Origin: Oscillospiraceae bacterium
GTDB taxonomy: Bacteria > Bacillota > Clostridia > Oscillospirales > Acutalibacteraceae
NCBI GenBank assembly: GCA_015066445.1
Contig: SVOK01000001.1
Location: 62,001-126,000 of the forward strand
Reading direction: 5' to 3'
Length of the DNA: 64,000 bases
The translations under genes were made by a program, and so were the position numbers. A model generated the notes under the pieces. It searched no databases and was not told the origin of the DNA. It saw only the letters and a program-made list of their open reading frames with translations. Below, piece by piece: positions 16,505 through 25,685 of the stretch (position 1 is the stretch's first letter; every line of letters begins with the position of its first letter).

Positions 16505-17074
16505 TTATGCTCTACCGAGCTTAAATGCTTTTTTGTTCATCTCAACAAATTTAGGAGCTACAGTCTGCTCGATAGCCTCTAACCACTTTTCTTCAGGGAT
16601 ATCAAGACTTTTTGAAAGTCTGCCCATTAAAACTATATTAACTGCCTTTGAAGAGCCTGCCTCTAAAGCGGGAGTTAAAGCATCAATACAGTCTATATCC
16701 ATACCCTGTGCGCTTAATTCGTCAAGAGCGTTATGGGGATATGAGGCAGCGCCTGTAATTACAGGCATAGGGTCGATTTCCTGTGAATTTACAATAATTT
16801 TACCGTCCTTAGCTAAATATGAAGCATATCTTGCAGCCTCTAACTTTTCAAAGGAAACGATAAAATCAGCCTCACCCTTATCTATAATAGGTGAATAAAC
16901 CTTTTCGCCGTAACGGACGTATGTAACAACGCTTCCTCCACGCTGACTCATACCATGAACCTCGGAAACCTTAACATCAAAGCCCTCGTTAACAAGAAGT
17001 CGGCCTAAAAGCTTACTTGCAAGCAAAGAACCCTGACCGCCGACACCAACAATCATAATATTGGAAACCTTCAT
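16505..17074 (-). CDS. iorB: Indolepyruvate:ferredoxin oxidoreductase, beta subunit
   Basis: 189 aa. The gamma-domain fold of 2-ketoacid oxidoreductases is visible: IMIVGVGGQGSLLASKLLGR, VSEVHGMSQRGGSVVTYVRYG, and a later ALEAGSSKAVNIVLMGRLSK. It pairs with IorA to oxidise arylpyruvates (from Trp, Phe, Tyr) to the aryl-acetyl-CoA with ferredoxin reduction. Its ATG overlaps the iorA stop by one base (TAATG), so subunits are made together. Length is normal for the family. Confidence 0.95.
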   Translation of the reverse strand: MKVSNIMIVGVGGQGSLLASKLLGRLLVNEGFDVKVSEVHGMSQRGGSVVTYVRYGEKVYSPIIDKGEADFIVSFEKLEAARYASYLAKDGKIIVNSQEIDPMPVITGAASYPHNALDELSAQGMDIDCIDALTPALEAGSSKAVNIVLMGRLSKSLDIPEEKWLEAIEQTVAPKFVEMNKKAFKLGRA

Positions 17075-18810
17075 TACATATCACCTCCGATAGCACCGAA
17101 TGCGCATAACTGCTCGCAAACGCCACAGCCTACGCACTGAGTAGCATCTATAACAGCCTTACCATCCTTCATACTGATAGCAGGACAGCCAATTCTCATA
17201 CAAGCCTTGCAGGAACGGCATTTTTCACTGTCAATCTTAAGAGCAGGCTTAGCCTTAACATACTTAAGAAGAGCGCAAGGTCTGCGGGAAATAATTACTG
17301 ATGGCTCATTAACAGCTATTTCTTCTTTAACAGCAGCCTCAGTAGCCTTTAAATCATAAGGATCAACCACACGAACACGGTTAATACCAAGTGCCTTACA
17401 GAGCGCCTCCAAATCAATTTTAGTAGCGGGGTCACCCTTGATATTATAGCCTGTAGTGGGGTTCTGCTGATGACCTGTCATACCTGTAATAGAGTTATCA
17501 ACAATAATAACGGTGGAATTTGTACCGTTGTATGCAATATTTGCAAGACCTGTCATACCCGAGTGCATAAATGTAGAGTCACCGATAACGCAAACGGTTT
17601 TGTTTTGGGACTCCTCACCTCTCGCCTTATTAAAGCCGTGAACGCCGGATACAGATGCACCCATACAAAGAACAGAGTCTATCGCTGTAAGGGGTGCGGC
17701 AGAGCCTAAGGTATAACAACCGATATCGCCTAAAACTGTAAGCTTGTTTTTAGAAAGTACATAGAAAAGACCTCTGTGCGGACAGCCCGAGCACATAACA
17801 GGGGGACGAACAGGGATATTATCCAAGCCTGCAGCAAATTCTTTTCCCTTAATTCCTAAAGCATCAGCGATAATTTTCTGTGAAAACTCACCACAGATAG
17901 GAAGTAAGCTCTTGCCCTCAACCGCAATACCTAAAGCCTTGCAGTGGTTTTCGATAACTGGATCAAGCTCCTCAATAACAATAACACGCTCAACCTTTGA
18001 AGCAAAGTCCTTGATAATATCTACAGGAAGTGGGTTAACAAGCCCCAACTTCATAACGGAAACACTGTCACCCATAACCTCTTTCACATAGTCATAGCAA
18101 GTACCCGAGGTGATAATACCAAGCTTCTTATCCTCTGCCCATTCCACACGGTTAAGAGTGGTAGTCTCAGCAAAAGAAACAAGCTTTGCAGTTCTTTCTT
18201 CAACCACAGGGTGGCGGCGAATAGCGTTAGCAGGAGCCATTATGTATTTCTGAGGATTTTTCACATATTCCTTTTTAACAGCAGCCTGCGGCTCGCAAAG
18301 CTCTACACTGCACTGTGAGTGTGCAATTCTTGTGCACATTCTGAGCAGCACAGGGGTATCAAACTGTTCGGAAAGCTCAAATGCGATTTTAGCAAATTCC
18401 TTAGCTTCCCTTGAATCTGAGGGCTCGAGCATAGGTATTTTAGATGCAATAGCATAGTGGCGGGAATCCTGCTCGTTTTGAGAGGAATGCATACCGGGGT
18501 CATCTGCAACGCAGATTACAAGACCGCCGTTAACACCTGTGTAAGACATTGTAAAAAGCGGGTCTGCCGCAACATTAAGACCAACGTGCTTCATACAGCA
18601 GGCACTTCGAGCTCCTCCTAAGGATGCGCCAAAAGCCACCTCGCAGGCAACCTTTTCGTTGGGTGCCCATTCGCAGTAAATTTCGTCATACTTAGCTGCA
18701 TACTCGGTAATTTCAGTGGAGGGCGTACCGGGATAGCTTGATACTACCGAACAGCTTGCCTCTAAAAAACCTCGGGCTACAGCTTCATTACCTAACATTA
18801 GTTTTTTCAT
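17074..18810 (-). CDS. iorA: Indolepyruvate:ferredoxin oxidoreductase, alpha subunit
   Basis: 578 aa. In order: the pyrimidine-binding domain (LGNEAVARGFLEASCSVVSS, YPGTPSTEI), a transketolase C-like domain, the thiamine diphosphate-binding part (VLGDIGCYTLG, CVIGDSTFMHSGMTGLANIA, VDNSITGMTGHQQNPTTG) and a C-terminal double 4Fe-4S ferredoxin module (CRSCKACMRIGCP, CVGCGVCEQLCAFGAI). It is the catalytic subunit for decarboxylating arylpyruvates to acyl-CoA. The full cysteine set is present, so the enzyme should be active. It sits between a Na+ symporter and iorB in the operon. Confidence 0.96.
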   Translation of the reverse strand: MKKLMLGNEAVARGFLEASCSVVSSYPGTPSTEITEYAAKYDEIYCEWAPNEKVACEVAFGASLGGARSACCMKHVGLNVAADPLFTMSYTGVNGGLVICVADDPGMHSSQNEQDSRHYAIASKIPMLEPSDSREAKEFAKIAFELSEQFDTPVLLRMCTRIAHSQCSVELCEPQAAVKKEYVKNPQKYIMAPANAIRRHPVVEERTAKLVSFAETTTLNRVEWAEDKKLGIITSGTCYDYVKEVMGDSVSVMKLGLVNPLPVDIIKDFASKVERVIVIEELDPVIENHCKALGIAVEGKSLLPICGEFSQKIIADALGIKGKEFAAGLDNIPVRPPVMCSGCPHRGLFYVLSKNKLTVLGDIGCYTLGSAAPLTAIDSVLCMGASVSGVHGFNKARGEESQNKTVCVIGDSTFMHSGMTGLANIAYNGTNSTVIIVDNSITGMTGHQQNPTTGYNIKGDPATKIDLEALCKALGINRVRVVDPYDLKATEAAVKEEIAVNEPSVIISRRPCALLKYVKAKPALKIDSEKCRSCKACMRIGCPAISMKDGKAVIDATQCVGCGVCEQLCAFGAIGGDM

Positions 18811-18839
18811 TTGAATTTCACCTGTATTTTATTTAATAA

Positions 18840-20405
18840 TTATTTTTCATTTAAAGACTTGCTCATTGGCACTGTAGTCTCAGCATCATAGCAAGCAAAC
18901 ATTTCGTCAACATTCTGAGGCTTATTCTTCTGTGTAAGCAAGCTTACAATTGGAATGATAACAAGACCGCCAACCATAGCAAACACGCCTGAATAAAGCG
19001 AATTTGTAAAGATAAAGCCTAACACGCCGCCGTCAAATGCTATAACCTTCATTGAAACCAGCAGTTGTATAAGCATAAGACCAACGCCGTAGATAAAGGA
19101 AACCCATACTGCAGGACGGGTGGTCTTCTTCCAATAAAGTCCATAAAGGAAAGGAGCTAAGAATGCACCTGCAAGAGCGCCCCACGAAACACCCATCATC
19201 TGTGCTATGAATACAAAATCAGACCAGATAGAATCCTTTAAAATTGCGATTACAGCCGATAGTAAAATAAATAAAACTATAAGCCAACGCATCATACCAA
19301 CCTTTTTCTTTTCGCTTAATTCCTTTTTGGAAGAAGGAACAAATACATCAAGCGCCAAGGTTGAAGCAGAAGTCAACACCAATGAAGAAAGGGTTGACAT
19401 TGAAGCCGAAAGCACAAGCACAATAACTATACCGATTATGTACGGAGAAAGCTCTGAAAGCATTGATGGGATTATTGAGTCAAAGCCCTTTTCAGCAACC
19501 TTTTCGGGGGTTATGAAAAGTCTGCCAAAGCCGCCGATAAAGTAGCAACCGCCTGCAACTATAATTGCAAATAAGGTTGAAATCAATGTACCTTTTCTAA
19601 TAGCCGCCTCGTTAGAAATTGCATAAAATTTACCAACCATCTGCGGCAGTCCCCAAGTACCTAAAGAAGTAAGCATAACTACAAAAATCAGGAATATTGG
19701 GTTAGGACCGAAAAATGAGGTGTATGCCCAGCCGCCGTTTTCTGCTGTTGCAAGAGCCTCGGTAGAAGCCATAAGTCCGCCATTCTGATTAAGCACAGCA
19801 ATTATAACAGCCACGATACCGCCGAGCATTATAATACCCTGAATAAAATCGTTTATAGCAGTTGCCATATATCCGCCAAAGATAACATAAACGCCTGTGA
19901 GAATTGCCATTGCAAGAATACATACCCAATAAGGCATATCAAAAGCAATACCAAAAAGACTTGAAAGACCGTTATAAAGAGAAGCGGTATAAGGAATAAG
20001 GAAAATAAAAACAATTATAGCTGCCGCAATTTTAAGTGCATTTGAGCCGTAACGCTTCTGGAAGAAATCGGGCATAGTTTTGGAGTTTATATGCTGGGTC
20101 ATAACACGGGTTCTTCTGCCAAGCACATTCCAGGCAAGAAGCGAGCCGATAAAGGCATTGCCAAGTCCTATCCAGGTAGAAGCAAGACCGAAATTCCAAC
20201 CGAACTGACCTGCATAACCCACAAATATAACTGCCGAAAAATAAGAAGTACCGAAAGCGAATGCTGTAAGCCAAGGGCCAACCGAACGTCCGCCTAATAC
20301 AAAGCCGTCAACATCAGTTGCGTGCTTTCTGCAATAAACGCCAACTGCAACCATGAGTGCAAAAAAGCAAATAACCAGTGCAGTTGTAAAAATTTTTGCT
20401 GTCAT
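18840..20405 (-). CDS. Sodium:solute symporter (SSS family)
   Basis: 521 aa with about 13 predicted hydrophobic helices. The SSS family features are present: the N-terminal GGRSVGPWLTAFAFGTSYFS, the GYAGQFGWNFGLAS loop, and the long helix with VLSASMSTLSSLVLTSAS, the Na2-site serine region. Relatives include PanF and PutP, which use the Na+ gradient to import carboxylates or amino acids. Placement 29 bp upstream of iorA suggests import of an aromatic amino acid, its keto acid or an aryl carboxylate; this is inference. The C-terminus ends with a charged tail typical of the family. Confidence 0.9.
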   Translation of the reverse strand: MTAKIFTTALVICFFALMVAVGVYCRKHATDVDGFVLGGRSVGPWLTAFAFGTSYFSAVIFVGYAGQFGWNFGLASTWIGLGNAFIGSLLAWNVLGRRTRVMTQHINSKTMPDFFQKRYGSNALKIAAAIIVFIFLIPYTASLYNGLSSLFGIAFDMPYWVCILAMAILTGVYVIFGGYMATAINDFIQGIIMLGGIVAVIIAVLNQNGGLMASTEALATAENGGWAYTSFFGPNPIFLIFVVMLTSLGTWGLPQMVGKFYAISNEAAIRKGTLISTLFAIIVAGGCYFIGGFGRLFITPEKVAEKGFDSIIPSMLSELSPYIIGIVIVLVLSASMSTLSSLVLTSASTLALDVFVPSSKKELSEKKKVGMMRWLIVLFILLSAVIAILKDSIWSDFVFIAQMMGVSWGALAGAFLAPFLYGLYWKKTTRPAVWVSFIYGVGLMLIQLLVSMKVIAFDGGVLGFIFTNSLYSGVFAMVGGLVIIPIVSLLTQKNKPQNVDEMFACYDAETTVPMSKSLNEK

Positions 20406-20439
20406 TTAAAATATCCCCTTTTGAAAATCTGTTCTAAAA

Positions 20440-22083
20440 TCAACCCGTTATCTGAGCCTCAACAAGACTGCCTCCGCAGTACATTTCACGAAGCTTCGGC
20501 TTTTCAATTTTACCTGTTGGGTTGCGTGGAACATCTGCAAAAATAATCTTGCGGGGACGCTTATATTTTGGAAGCGACAAGCAGAATTCGTTAATTTCGT
20601 CCTCTGTACAGCTCATTCCCTGCTTGATTTCAATAATAGCGGTTGCAATTTCACCAAGTCGCTTATCGGGAAGACCGATAACCGCAACGTCCTTAATTTT
20701 ATCATACGCTCTTAAATGGTCCTCTATCTGTACGGGATAAAGATTTTCACCACCGCTTATAATAACATCCTTTTTACGGTCAACAAGATAGATAAAGCCG
20801 TCCTCATCTTCTTTTGCCATATCGCCTGTAAGCAACCACTCGCCCTTAAGTATCTCATCAGTAGCTTCGGGGTTCTTGTAATAGCATTTCATTACACCGT
20901 CGCCCTTAACAGCAAGCTCGCCCACTTCGCCCTGCTTCACAGGCTCGCCGTTTTCGTCTACTATCTTGGTTTCCCAAAGGTAACCCGCTTTTCCTATTGC
21001 TCCCACTTTATGAATATTCTCTACTCCTAAATGAACACAACCGGGACCTATCGATTCAGAAAGACCGTAGTTAGTATCGTAATCGTGACTTGGGAACTGA
21101 TTTTTCCAGCGCTTGATAAGTGACGGCGGCACAGGCTGAGCGCCCACGTGCATCAGTCTCCACTGAGAAAGTATGTAATCATCGATATTTAAATCGCCCC
21201 TGTCAATACTGTCAAGAATATCCTGTACCCAAGGCACTAACAGCCAGACAATGGTAGCCTTTTCGTCGGACACAGTCTGTAACACCCATTCGGGTCTCAC
21301 ACCTCTTAGTAACACCGACTTAGCACCCACAAGAAGCGAGCCAAACCAATGCATCTTAGCACCTGTATGGTAAAGCGGAGGTATACAAAGGAAAACATCG
21401 TCCTTGGTTTGTGAATGGTGGTTTTGCTCTGTATAGCAAGAAGCCACCAATGCTGCGTGGCGGTGCAAAATAGCTTTCGGGAAGCCTGTTGTACCCGATG
21501 AAAAATAGATAGCCGCATCATCGCTGTCCTTAAGCTCCACAGGCGGAACGGTTGAAGAGCAGTAATATGTCATTTCTGCATAATTATCTGCATAATCGGG
21601 AGTATCGCTTTTTTTACCTACATAGAAGAAATTATCAATCTGAGGAATTTCATCAACAATGCAGTCCACTCGCTCAATAAATTCAGGACCGAAAACAAGC
21701 ATTCTCACATCTGCTAAATCAACACAGTATTTAATCTCGTCTGATGAATAACGGTAATTCATAGGCACAACCAAAGCGCCTGTTTTTAAAATACCGAAAT
21801 AAATAGGCAACCATTCAAGGCAGTTCATTAAAAGAATTGCAACCTTATCGCCCTTTTTAATTCCACGGGTAAAAAGCAGGTTGGCAAAGCGGTTAGCCTT
21901 AACATCAAATTCTTTCCAGGTGATTTCACGGCGGTATTTGTCACTCTCAGCCGCAGTTTCAATAAGGTTAAACTCACGCCAAGTCATATTTTTTTCAGGC
22001 TGTTTTTCGGGATTAACCTCAACTATAGCAGAATCGTTAGGATAAATTTTCGCATTCCGCTCTAAAAAATCGGTAATTGGCAT
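20440..22083 (-). CDS. AMP-dependent acyl-CoA synthetase/ligase
   Basis: 547 aa. Adenylation motifs: IYFSSGTTGFPKAILHRH (P-loop), NYGLSESIGPG, WLLTGDMAKEDEDGFIYLVDRKKDVIISGGENLYP and the catalytic Lys in NPTGKIEKPKLR. The N-terminus holds a duplicated phrase, TWREF then TWKEF about 27 residues later, around an extra loop compared with typical long-chain ligases; I recall a similar arrangement in other clostridial ligases, so it is probably native. It is the first gene of the arylpyruvate operon, behind a good promoter. Substrate may be an aryl or medium-chain acid, giving a second CoA-ligation route next to PaaK. Confidence 0.9.
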   Translation of the reverse strand: MPITDFLERNAKIYPNDSAIVEVNPEKQPEKNMTWREFNLIETAAESDKYRREITWKEFDVKANRFANLLFTRGIKKGDKVAILLMNCLEWLPIYFGILKTGALVVPMNYRYSSDEIKYCVDLADVRMLVFGPEFIERVDCIVDEIPQIDNFFYVGKKSDTPDYADNYAEMTYYCSSTVPPVELKDSDDAAIYFSSGTTGFPKAILHRHAALVASCYTEQNHHSQTKDDVFLCIPPLYHTGAKMHWFGSLLVGAKSVLLRGVRPEWVLQTVSDEKATIVWLLVPWVQDILDSIDRGDLNIDDYILSQWRLMHVGAQPVPPSLIKRWKNQFPSHDYDTNYGLSESIGPGCVHLGVENIHKVGAIGKAGYLWETKIVDENGEPVKQGEVGELAVKGDGVMKCYYKNPEATDEILKGEWLLTGDMAKEDEDGFIYLVDRKKDVIISGGENLYPVQIEDHLRAYDKIKDVAVIGLPDKRLGEIATAIIEIKQGMSCTEDEINEFCLSLPKYKRPRKIIFADVPRNPTGKIEKPKLREMYCGGSLVEAQITG

Positions 22084-22132
22084 TTATAATCATTCCTTTT
22101 GGATATAATACTCCTCATTTTATATAAAATTG

Positions 22133-22161
22133 ATTATACCACACTCGGTTTCATTTGTCGA
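22133..22161 (-). promoter_or_regulatory. Promoter of the arylpyruvate operon
   Basis: Read leftward: TCGACA (22156-22161), 17-bp spacer, TATAAT (22133-22138) preceded by TGG. It lies about 50 bp before the ligase start and is the only strong promoter seen ahead of the six genes. Confidence 0.65.
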
Positions 22162-22220
22162 GTAATTTATACAATTTTTTTGCATATTTTTTGAGTTTAT
22201 GCAAGAATAATCACATATAC

Positions 22221-22258
22221 AAAAAGCCCTGTAATCCAAATCAGATTACAAGGCTTTT
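22221..22258 (-). terminator. Terminator of the upp-uraA transcript
   Basis: AAAAGCCCTGTAATC pairs with GATTACAAGGCTTTT across a 7-nt loop with one bulge; it lies 10 bp past the upp stop and reads leftward into a T-run. Confidence 0.85.
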
Positions 22259-22267
22259 AAGCTTAAT

Positions 22268-22909
22268 TTATTTTGTACCAAAAAGACGGTCGCCCGCATC
22301 GCCAAGACCAGGTAAAATATATCCGTTTTCGTTAAGACATCTGTCCAAAGTGGAAACGAAAATCTGCACATCTGGGTGAGCTTCTGCCACACGGGATACA
22401 CCCTCAGGAGCACCGATAACAGCCATAAACTTAATGTTTTTACAGCCGCGTTTTTTAAGCTGAGTTATTGCATCGCAAGCGCTGCCGCCTGTAGCAAGCA
22501 TAGGGTCAACTATCATTACAAGCTTGTCCTCTATACCGTCAGGCAACTTGCAATAGTATTCGTAAGGCTCCAAGGTTTCTTCATTGCGGCAAAGACCTAT
22601 ATGACCCACTCTTGCAGAGGGAAACAGCACATGAACGCCGTTCACCATTCCAAGACCTGCTCTTAAAATAGGAACTATTACAATAGAGTTATCCTTAACC
22701 ACCTGCTGCGTGCAAACCTCTAAAGGAGTTTTAACCTCACGCTCGATAGTAGGAACACCCTCTTTAAGAGACTCAAAGGTCATAAGAGTTGTAATTTCCT
22801 CGATAAGCTCACGAAACTCCTTCATACTTGTTTTTTCATCACGCAAAATCGCAATTTTGTGATTAATAAGCGGATGATTAAATATAGTTACATTATCATA
22901 ATTTTTCAT
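22268..22909 (-). CDS. upp: Uracil phosphoribosyltransferase
   Basis: 213 aa, normal length. Motifs: NHPLINHKIAILRDEKTSMKEFR (N-terminal), VPILRAGLGMVNGV, the PRPP-binding MIVDPMLATGGSACDAI and the C-terminal uracil-binding GYILPGLGDAGDRLFGTK. The enzyme makes UMP from uracil and PRPP in pyrimidine salvage. It is 6 bp downstream of the uracil permease gene, so uptake and salvage are co-expressed. Its own sequence is intact even though the permease frame is broken. Confidence 0.97.
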   Translation of the reverse strand: MKNYDNVTIFNHPLINHKIAILRDEKTSMKEFRELIEEITTLMTFESLKEGVPTIEREVKTPLEVCTQQVVKDNSIVIVPILRAGLGMVNGVHVLFPSARVGHIGLCRNEETLEPYEYYCKLPDGIEDKLVMIVDPMLATGGSACDAITQLKKRGCKNIKFMAVIGAPEGVSRVAEAHPDVQIFVSTLDRCLNENGYILPGLGDAGDRLFGTK

Positions 22910-22915
22910 TTGAAA

Positions 22916-24375
22916 TTATTCCTCCGACTCTTTGCCCAGCTTGCTTTTTTCAACCTTGGTAAGCACAGCATTGGTAATAATACCGATAATAAGCGCTGTT
23001 GCGATAGAGGTTATCTGTATTGAATTTGTAATTTCGCCTGTTTCTGCTATAGCGTAAGGAATACGGATAGCAAGACCGCCTATACCTGAAATAAGAATAG
23101 AAGCTACAACAAACAAATTTTTATTATCGCCAAGGTCAAGGTCCTTGAACATTTTAAGACCTGATACTGCAATAAAGCCGTAAAGGGTAAGACATACACC
23201 TCCCATTACACAGGAGGGAATGGTCTGAAGTATTGTCATAACTGGGCTTATAAAGGAGAGAACAATGCACATAAAGGCTGTTGTTGTAATTGTAACTACA
23301 GAAGCATTTCTGGTGATTGCAACGCAGCCTACAGACTCACCGTAAGTAGTGTTGGGGCAAATACCGAAAACAGTACCTGCAATTGAGCCTACACCGTCAC
23401 CAAGAAGTGTTTTCTCAAGACCGGGGTCTTTAATAAGGTCTCTGTCTATAATAGAAGAAAGATTCTTGTGGTCAGCAATGTGCTCTGCAAAAACAACGAG
23501 TGCCACAGGTAAGAAAGCGATTACAACCTCTGCAATACCGCCCGCATTAATAATACCTGCATTTTCGTTTGCTGCGAGAATTTCTGCTGAAACATTGCCT
23601 GTTACAAACTCTTTTATAGCTTCAATAAACGCAAAATGAGGATAATCAATAAATGCAGAAACACCTCTGAAAGAACCGTCAGCCGCTACAAAATTATTTA
23701 TAACCGGCTGGAAGTTAATTATCATAAGATAATCGGATTTTGTTACTATACCGATAACTGTAAATATTGCAGCTGCCGCATAACCTGCCGCAATACCGAT
23801 AATAAACGGAATAAGACGAGCCATTTAACACGCTTTTGTGTTGAACAGATAACAATAACAAAAAATGCAATAAGACCGCAAAGAAGAGCCACAAGGTTAT
23901 CACTGCCGTAAAGGGTTGATGAATTAGCCTTTACAATATCGCCCATTGCACTGCCTGCAAGTGATAAACCGATAAGTGCAACTGTAGGTCCAATAATTAC
24001 AGGTGGCATAAGCTTGTCTACCCAGTTAGTTCCTGTAAAATGAATTACAATCGCAATAAGTACATAAACAAGACCTGCTACTACAGAGCCCAAAATAATA
24101 CCGCAATAACCATAAGCTACTGCCACGCCGAGAGAACTAAGGAAAGCAAAAGAACTACCCAAAAATACAGGACTCTTAAATCTTGTAAATAACTGGTAAA
24201 CCAATGTACCGATACCTGCACCAAGAATCGCTGCAGGAATTTGTGTGGGCAAACCAATAATTGTAGGCACTGCTATTGTTGCCGCAAGTATTGCAAGCAG
24301 TTGCTGCAAAGCAAACACTAACATTTGCCCGAATTTAGGTTTGTCGTGAATGTCATAAACTAATTTCTTCTCCAT
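22916..24375 (-). pseudogene. uraA: Uracil permease with a single-base frameshift
   Basis: The two frames together give a full nucleobase:cation symporter-2 permease. The upstream part (24375 to about 23826) has MEKKLVYDIHDKPKFGQML, ATIAVPTIIGLPTQIPAAIL, SSFAFLSSL and MPPVIIGPTVALIGLSLAG. The downstream part has AFLPVALVVFAEHIADHKNL (the NCS2 Glu/His region) and GVGSIAGTVFGICPNTTYGES. The break is at GTTAAATGG (23821-23829): one more A would join ICSTQKRVK to MARLIPFIIG. This is a recent mutation or a homopolymer sequencing error; nothing else is damaged. The function would be proton-coupled uracil uptake feeding upp. Confidence 0.88.
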
Positions 24376-24404
24376 AAAGACCCTCCGTAAAATAAAATTT
24401 TAAG

Positions 24405-24426
24405 GATGAAAACGCATTTTTTCATC
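24405..24426 (-). promoter_or_regulatory. Leader hairpin before uraA; rest of 24376-24620
   Basis: GATGAAAA (24405-24412) pairs with TTTTCATC (24419-24426), about 30 nt ahead of the uraA start and its GGAGG site. No PyrR-binding loop or antiterminator could be recognised, so a regulatory role is a guess. The remainder of 24427-24620 is AT-rich without a gene. Confidence 0.35.
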
Positions 24427-24620
24427 TCATAAAATTTATTCTACCACATCTTGTGCCCATTTTCAAACATAAAAACAATATTTTCGACATTTTTCTATTT
24501 TCTTTTTAAATCAAAGCAAAAAAGTCTGAACACTAAAATAGAGAAAAAATAAAAAACAGCTCTCGCACCTCACATTTTTTCCAGAGCATAAAGGCATTTT
24601 AAATGTTACGATTTTGTAAT

Positions 24621-24656
24621 TTGACTCTGTTACCTTTATTTGGTAAAATAAAGGTA
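24621..24656 (+). promoter_or_regulatory. Promoter overlaid by an 11-bp palindrome
   Basis: TTGACT (24621-24626), 17-bp spacer, TAAAAT (24644-24649). The arms TACCTTTATTT (24631-24641) and AAATAAAGGTA (24646-24656) form a perfect inverted repeat with a GGTA loop that covers the spacer and the -10, as expected for a repressor site. It drives the small membrane protein gene at 24714. Confidence 0.65.
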
Positions 24657-24713
24657 GAAAAATTTTAATTCTTAAATAATTCAAAGCTCATTAAATTGGA
24701 AGGGCCGATTATT

Positions 24714-24995
24714 ATGACTAAATATAAGATTATTTCTGCAATTATTCTGAATGCACTTAGTGTTGCCATACATATAGTAAGCTTTATAATTTATCCAAAT
24801 GTTAATCTTAATATTTATTCTATTATTGCAGCAACAAGCGTTCTACCTTTTGTATGTGCCGCATTCTTACTATCTTCACTACTTCCTAAAAAATTAAGAT
24901 TTATTAAATATATCATTTATGGGTACGCAATCCTATTATTAATTTGTTTTTTAATGATTTTCTTTGTTGGCATAACTAAAGGTTTTAACGCATAA
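24714..24995 (+). CDS. Small membrane protein of unknown function
   Basis: 93 aa from the ATG at 24714, 9 nt after a GGAAGGG site (a TTG at 24696 is in frame but overlaps that site). Three hydrophobic helices: KIISAIILNALSVAIHIVSF, an amphipathic YSIIAATSVLPFVCAAFLLS and YIIYGYAILLLICFLMIFFV. A short basic loop (PKKLRF) sits between the last two. I do not recognise a family. It stands alone behind a strong promoter with a palindromic operator, in an AT-rich patch that also holds a lipoprotein and another orphan membrane protein. Confidence 0.6.
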   Translation: MTKYKIISAIILNALSVAIHIVSFIIYPNVNLNIYSIIAATSVLPFVCAAFLLSSLLPKKLRFIKYIIYGYAILLLICFLMIFFVGITKGFNA

Positions 24996-25005
24996 AAAGC
25001 GAAAA

Positions 25006-25027
25006 ACACAAGGGACCTCCCCTGTGT
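25006..25027. repeat. REP-like hairpin
   Basis: ACACAAGGG pairs with CCCCTGTGT across ACCT with one mismatch. The GGGACCTCCCCTGTGT wording resembles palindromic repeat remnants common in Clostridia, and related words recur at 25617 and 26027. Confidence 0.45.
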
Positions 25028-25078
25028 GCCTGTTACCTTATGTATACTTAAGTTTTAATTATATCGTGGTGAAATGTT

Positions 25079-25615
25079 ATGAAAAAAATGTGTTTTATTC
25101 TTATCTTTGTTTTATTACTACTAACATCTTGTTCAACATCAGGAGATACAGCGAGAATGATTAATACCGATAATGGCGAAATAGCTGAAAAAACCTTTAA
25201 TCAGCTTATAAAAGCCATCGAAGCCGATGATAAAGCATCTGTCAGAAAGCTTTTTTCAAAAAATGCTATTAATGCTGAGGAAAATTTTGAAGATGAAATT
25301 TTGAAATTATTAGATTTTTACGAGGGAAAGATAATATCCTTTTCGCAACATGAAACAGGTGCTGAAACAGAATTCGATGATAAAAAAGCAAAAAAAGTGT
25401 TATGGTGTGCATTTTTTGTAGAAACCAACAAGCAAAAATACCATATAGCATTTAACTTATGCCCTATAGATGATTTTGATGCTGATAATGTCGGCATATT
25501 ATCCTTTTACATAATAAACTCCGAAAATTGGCATGGTAATTATGTTTATAGGGGTGACCGAAATCATAATCCAGGCATAAACATTGTGCTTGAACCGCCT
25601 ATTGAAGAATATTAA
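25079..25615 (+). CDS. DUF5104-like lipoprotein
   Basis: 178 aa. A lipoprotein signal peptide is clear: MKKMCFILIFVLLLLTSC, with Cys18 as the lipidation site. The mature part has a helical stretch (EIAEKTFNQLIKAIEADDKASVRKLFSKNA) followed by beta-rich sequence (KVLWCAFFVETNKQKYHIAFN) and ends ENWHGNYVYRGDRNHNPGI, a pattern I associate with DUF5104 lipoproteins of Firmicutes. It is probably anchored on the outer face of the membrane; function unknown. It lies in a patch bounded by repeat remnants, with base composition more AT-rich than the flanks. Confidence 0.72.
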   Translation: MKKMCFILIFVLLLLTSCSTSGDTARMINTDNGEIAEKTFNQLIKAIEADDKASVRKLFSKNAINAEENFEDEILKLLDFYEGKIISFSQHETGAETEFDDKKAKKVLWCAFFVETNKQKYHIAFNLCPIDDFDADNVGILSFYIINSENWHGNYVYRGDRNHNPGINIVLEPPIEEY

Positions 25616-25616
25616 G

Positions 25617-25648
25617 GAACCGTCCCCTGTCCTATGCCCTGTCCTATG
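25617..25648. repeat. REP-like remnant with a 12-bp tandem repeat
   Basis: GAACCGTCC (25617-25625) runs into two copies of CCCTGTCCTATG (25625-25636, 25637-25648). The word GAACCGTCC recurs at 26027-26035. These look like decayed repeat elements on either side of the following gene. Confidence 0.45.
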
Positions 25649-25685
25649 AAGATTATCTATTCTGTATCAATAATGAGGTATTCGT

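Noticed and set aside
20440..22083. Duplicated TWREF/TWKEF phrase as a sign of a frameshift or fusion in the ligase
   Set aside because: The frame is continuous and, as far as I recall, other clostridial ligases have the same arrangement.
24376..24460. PyrR attenuator before uraA
   Set aside because: Only one small hairpin is present and the conserved PyrR-binding loop sequence was not found.
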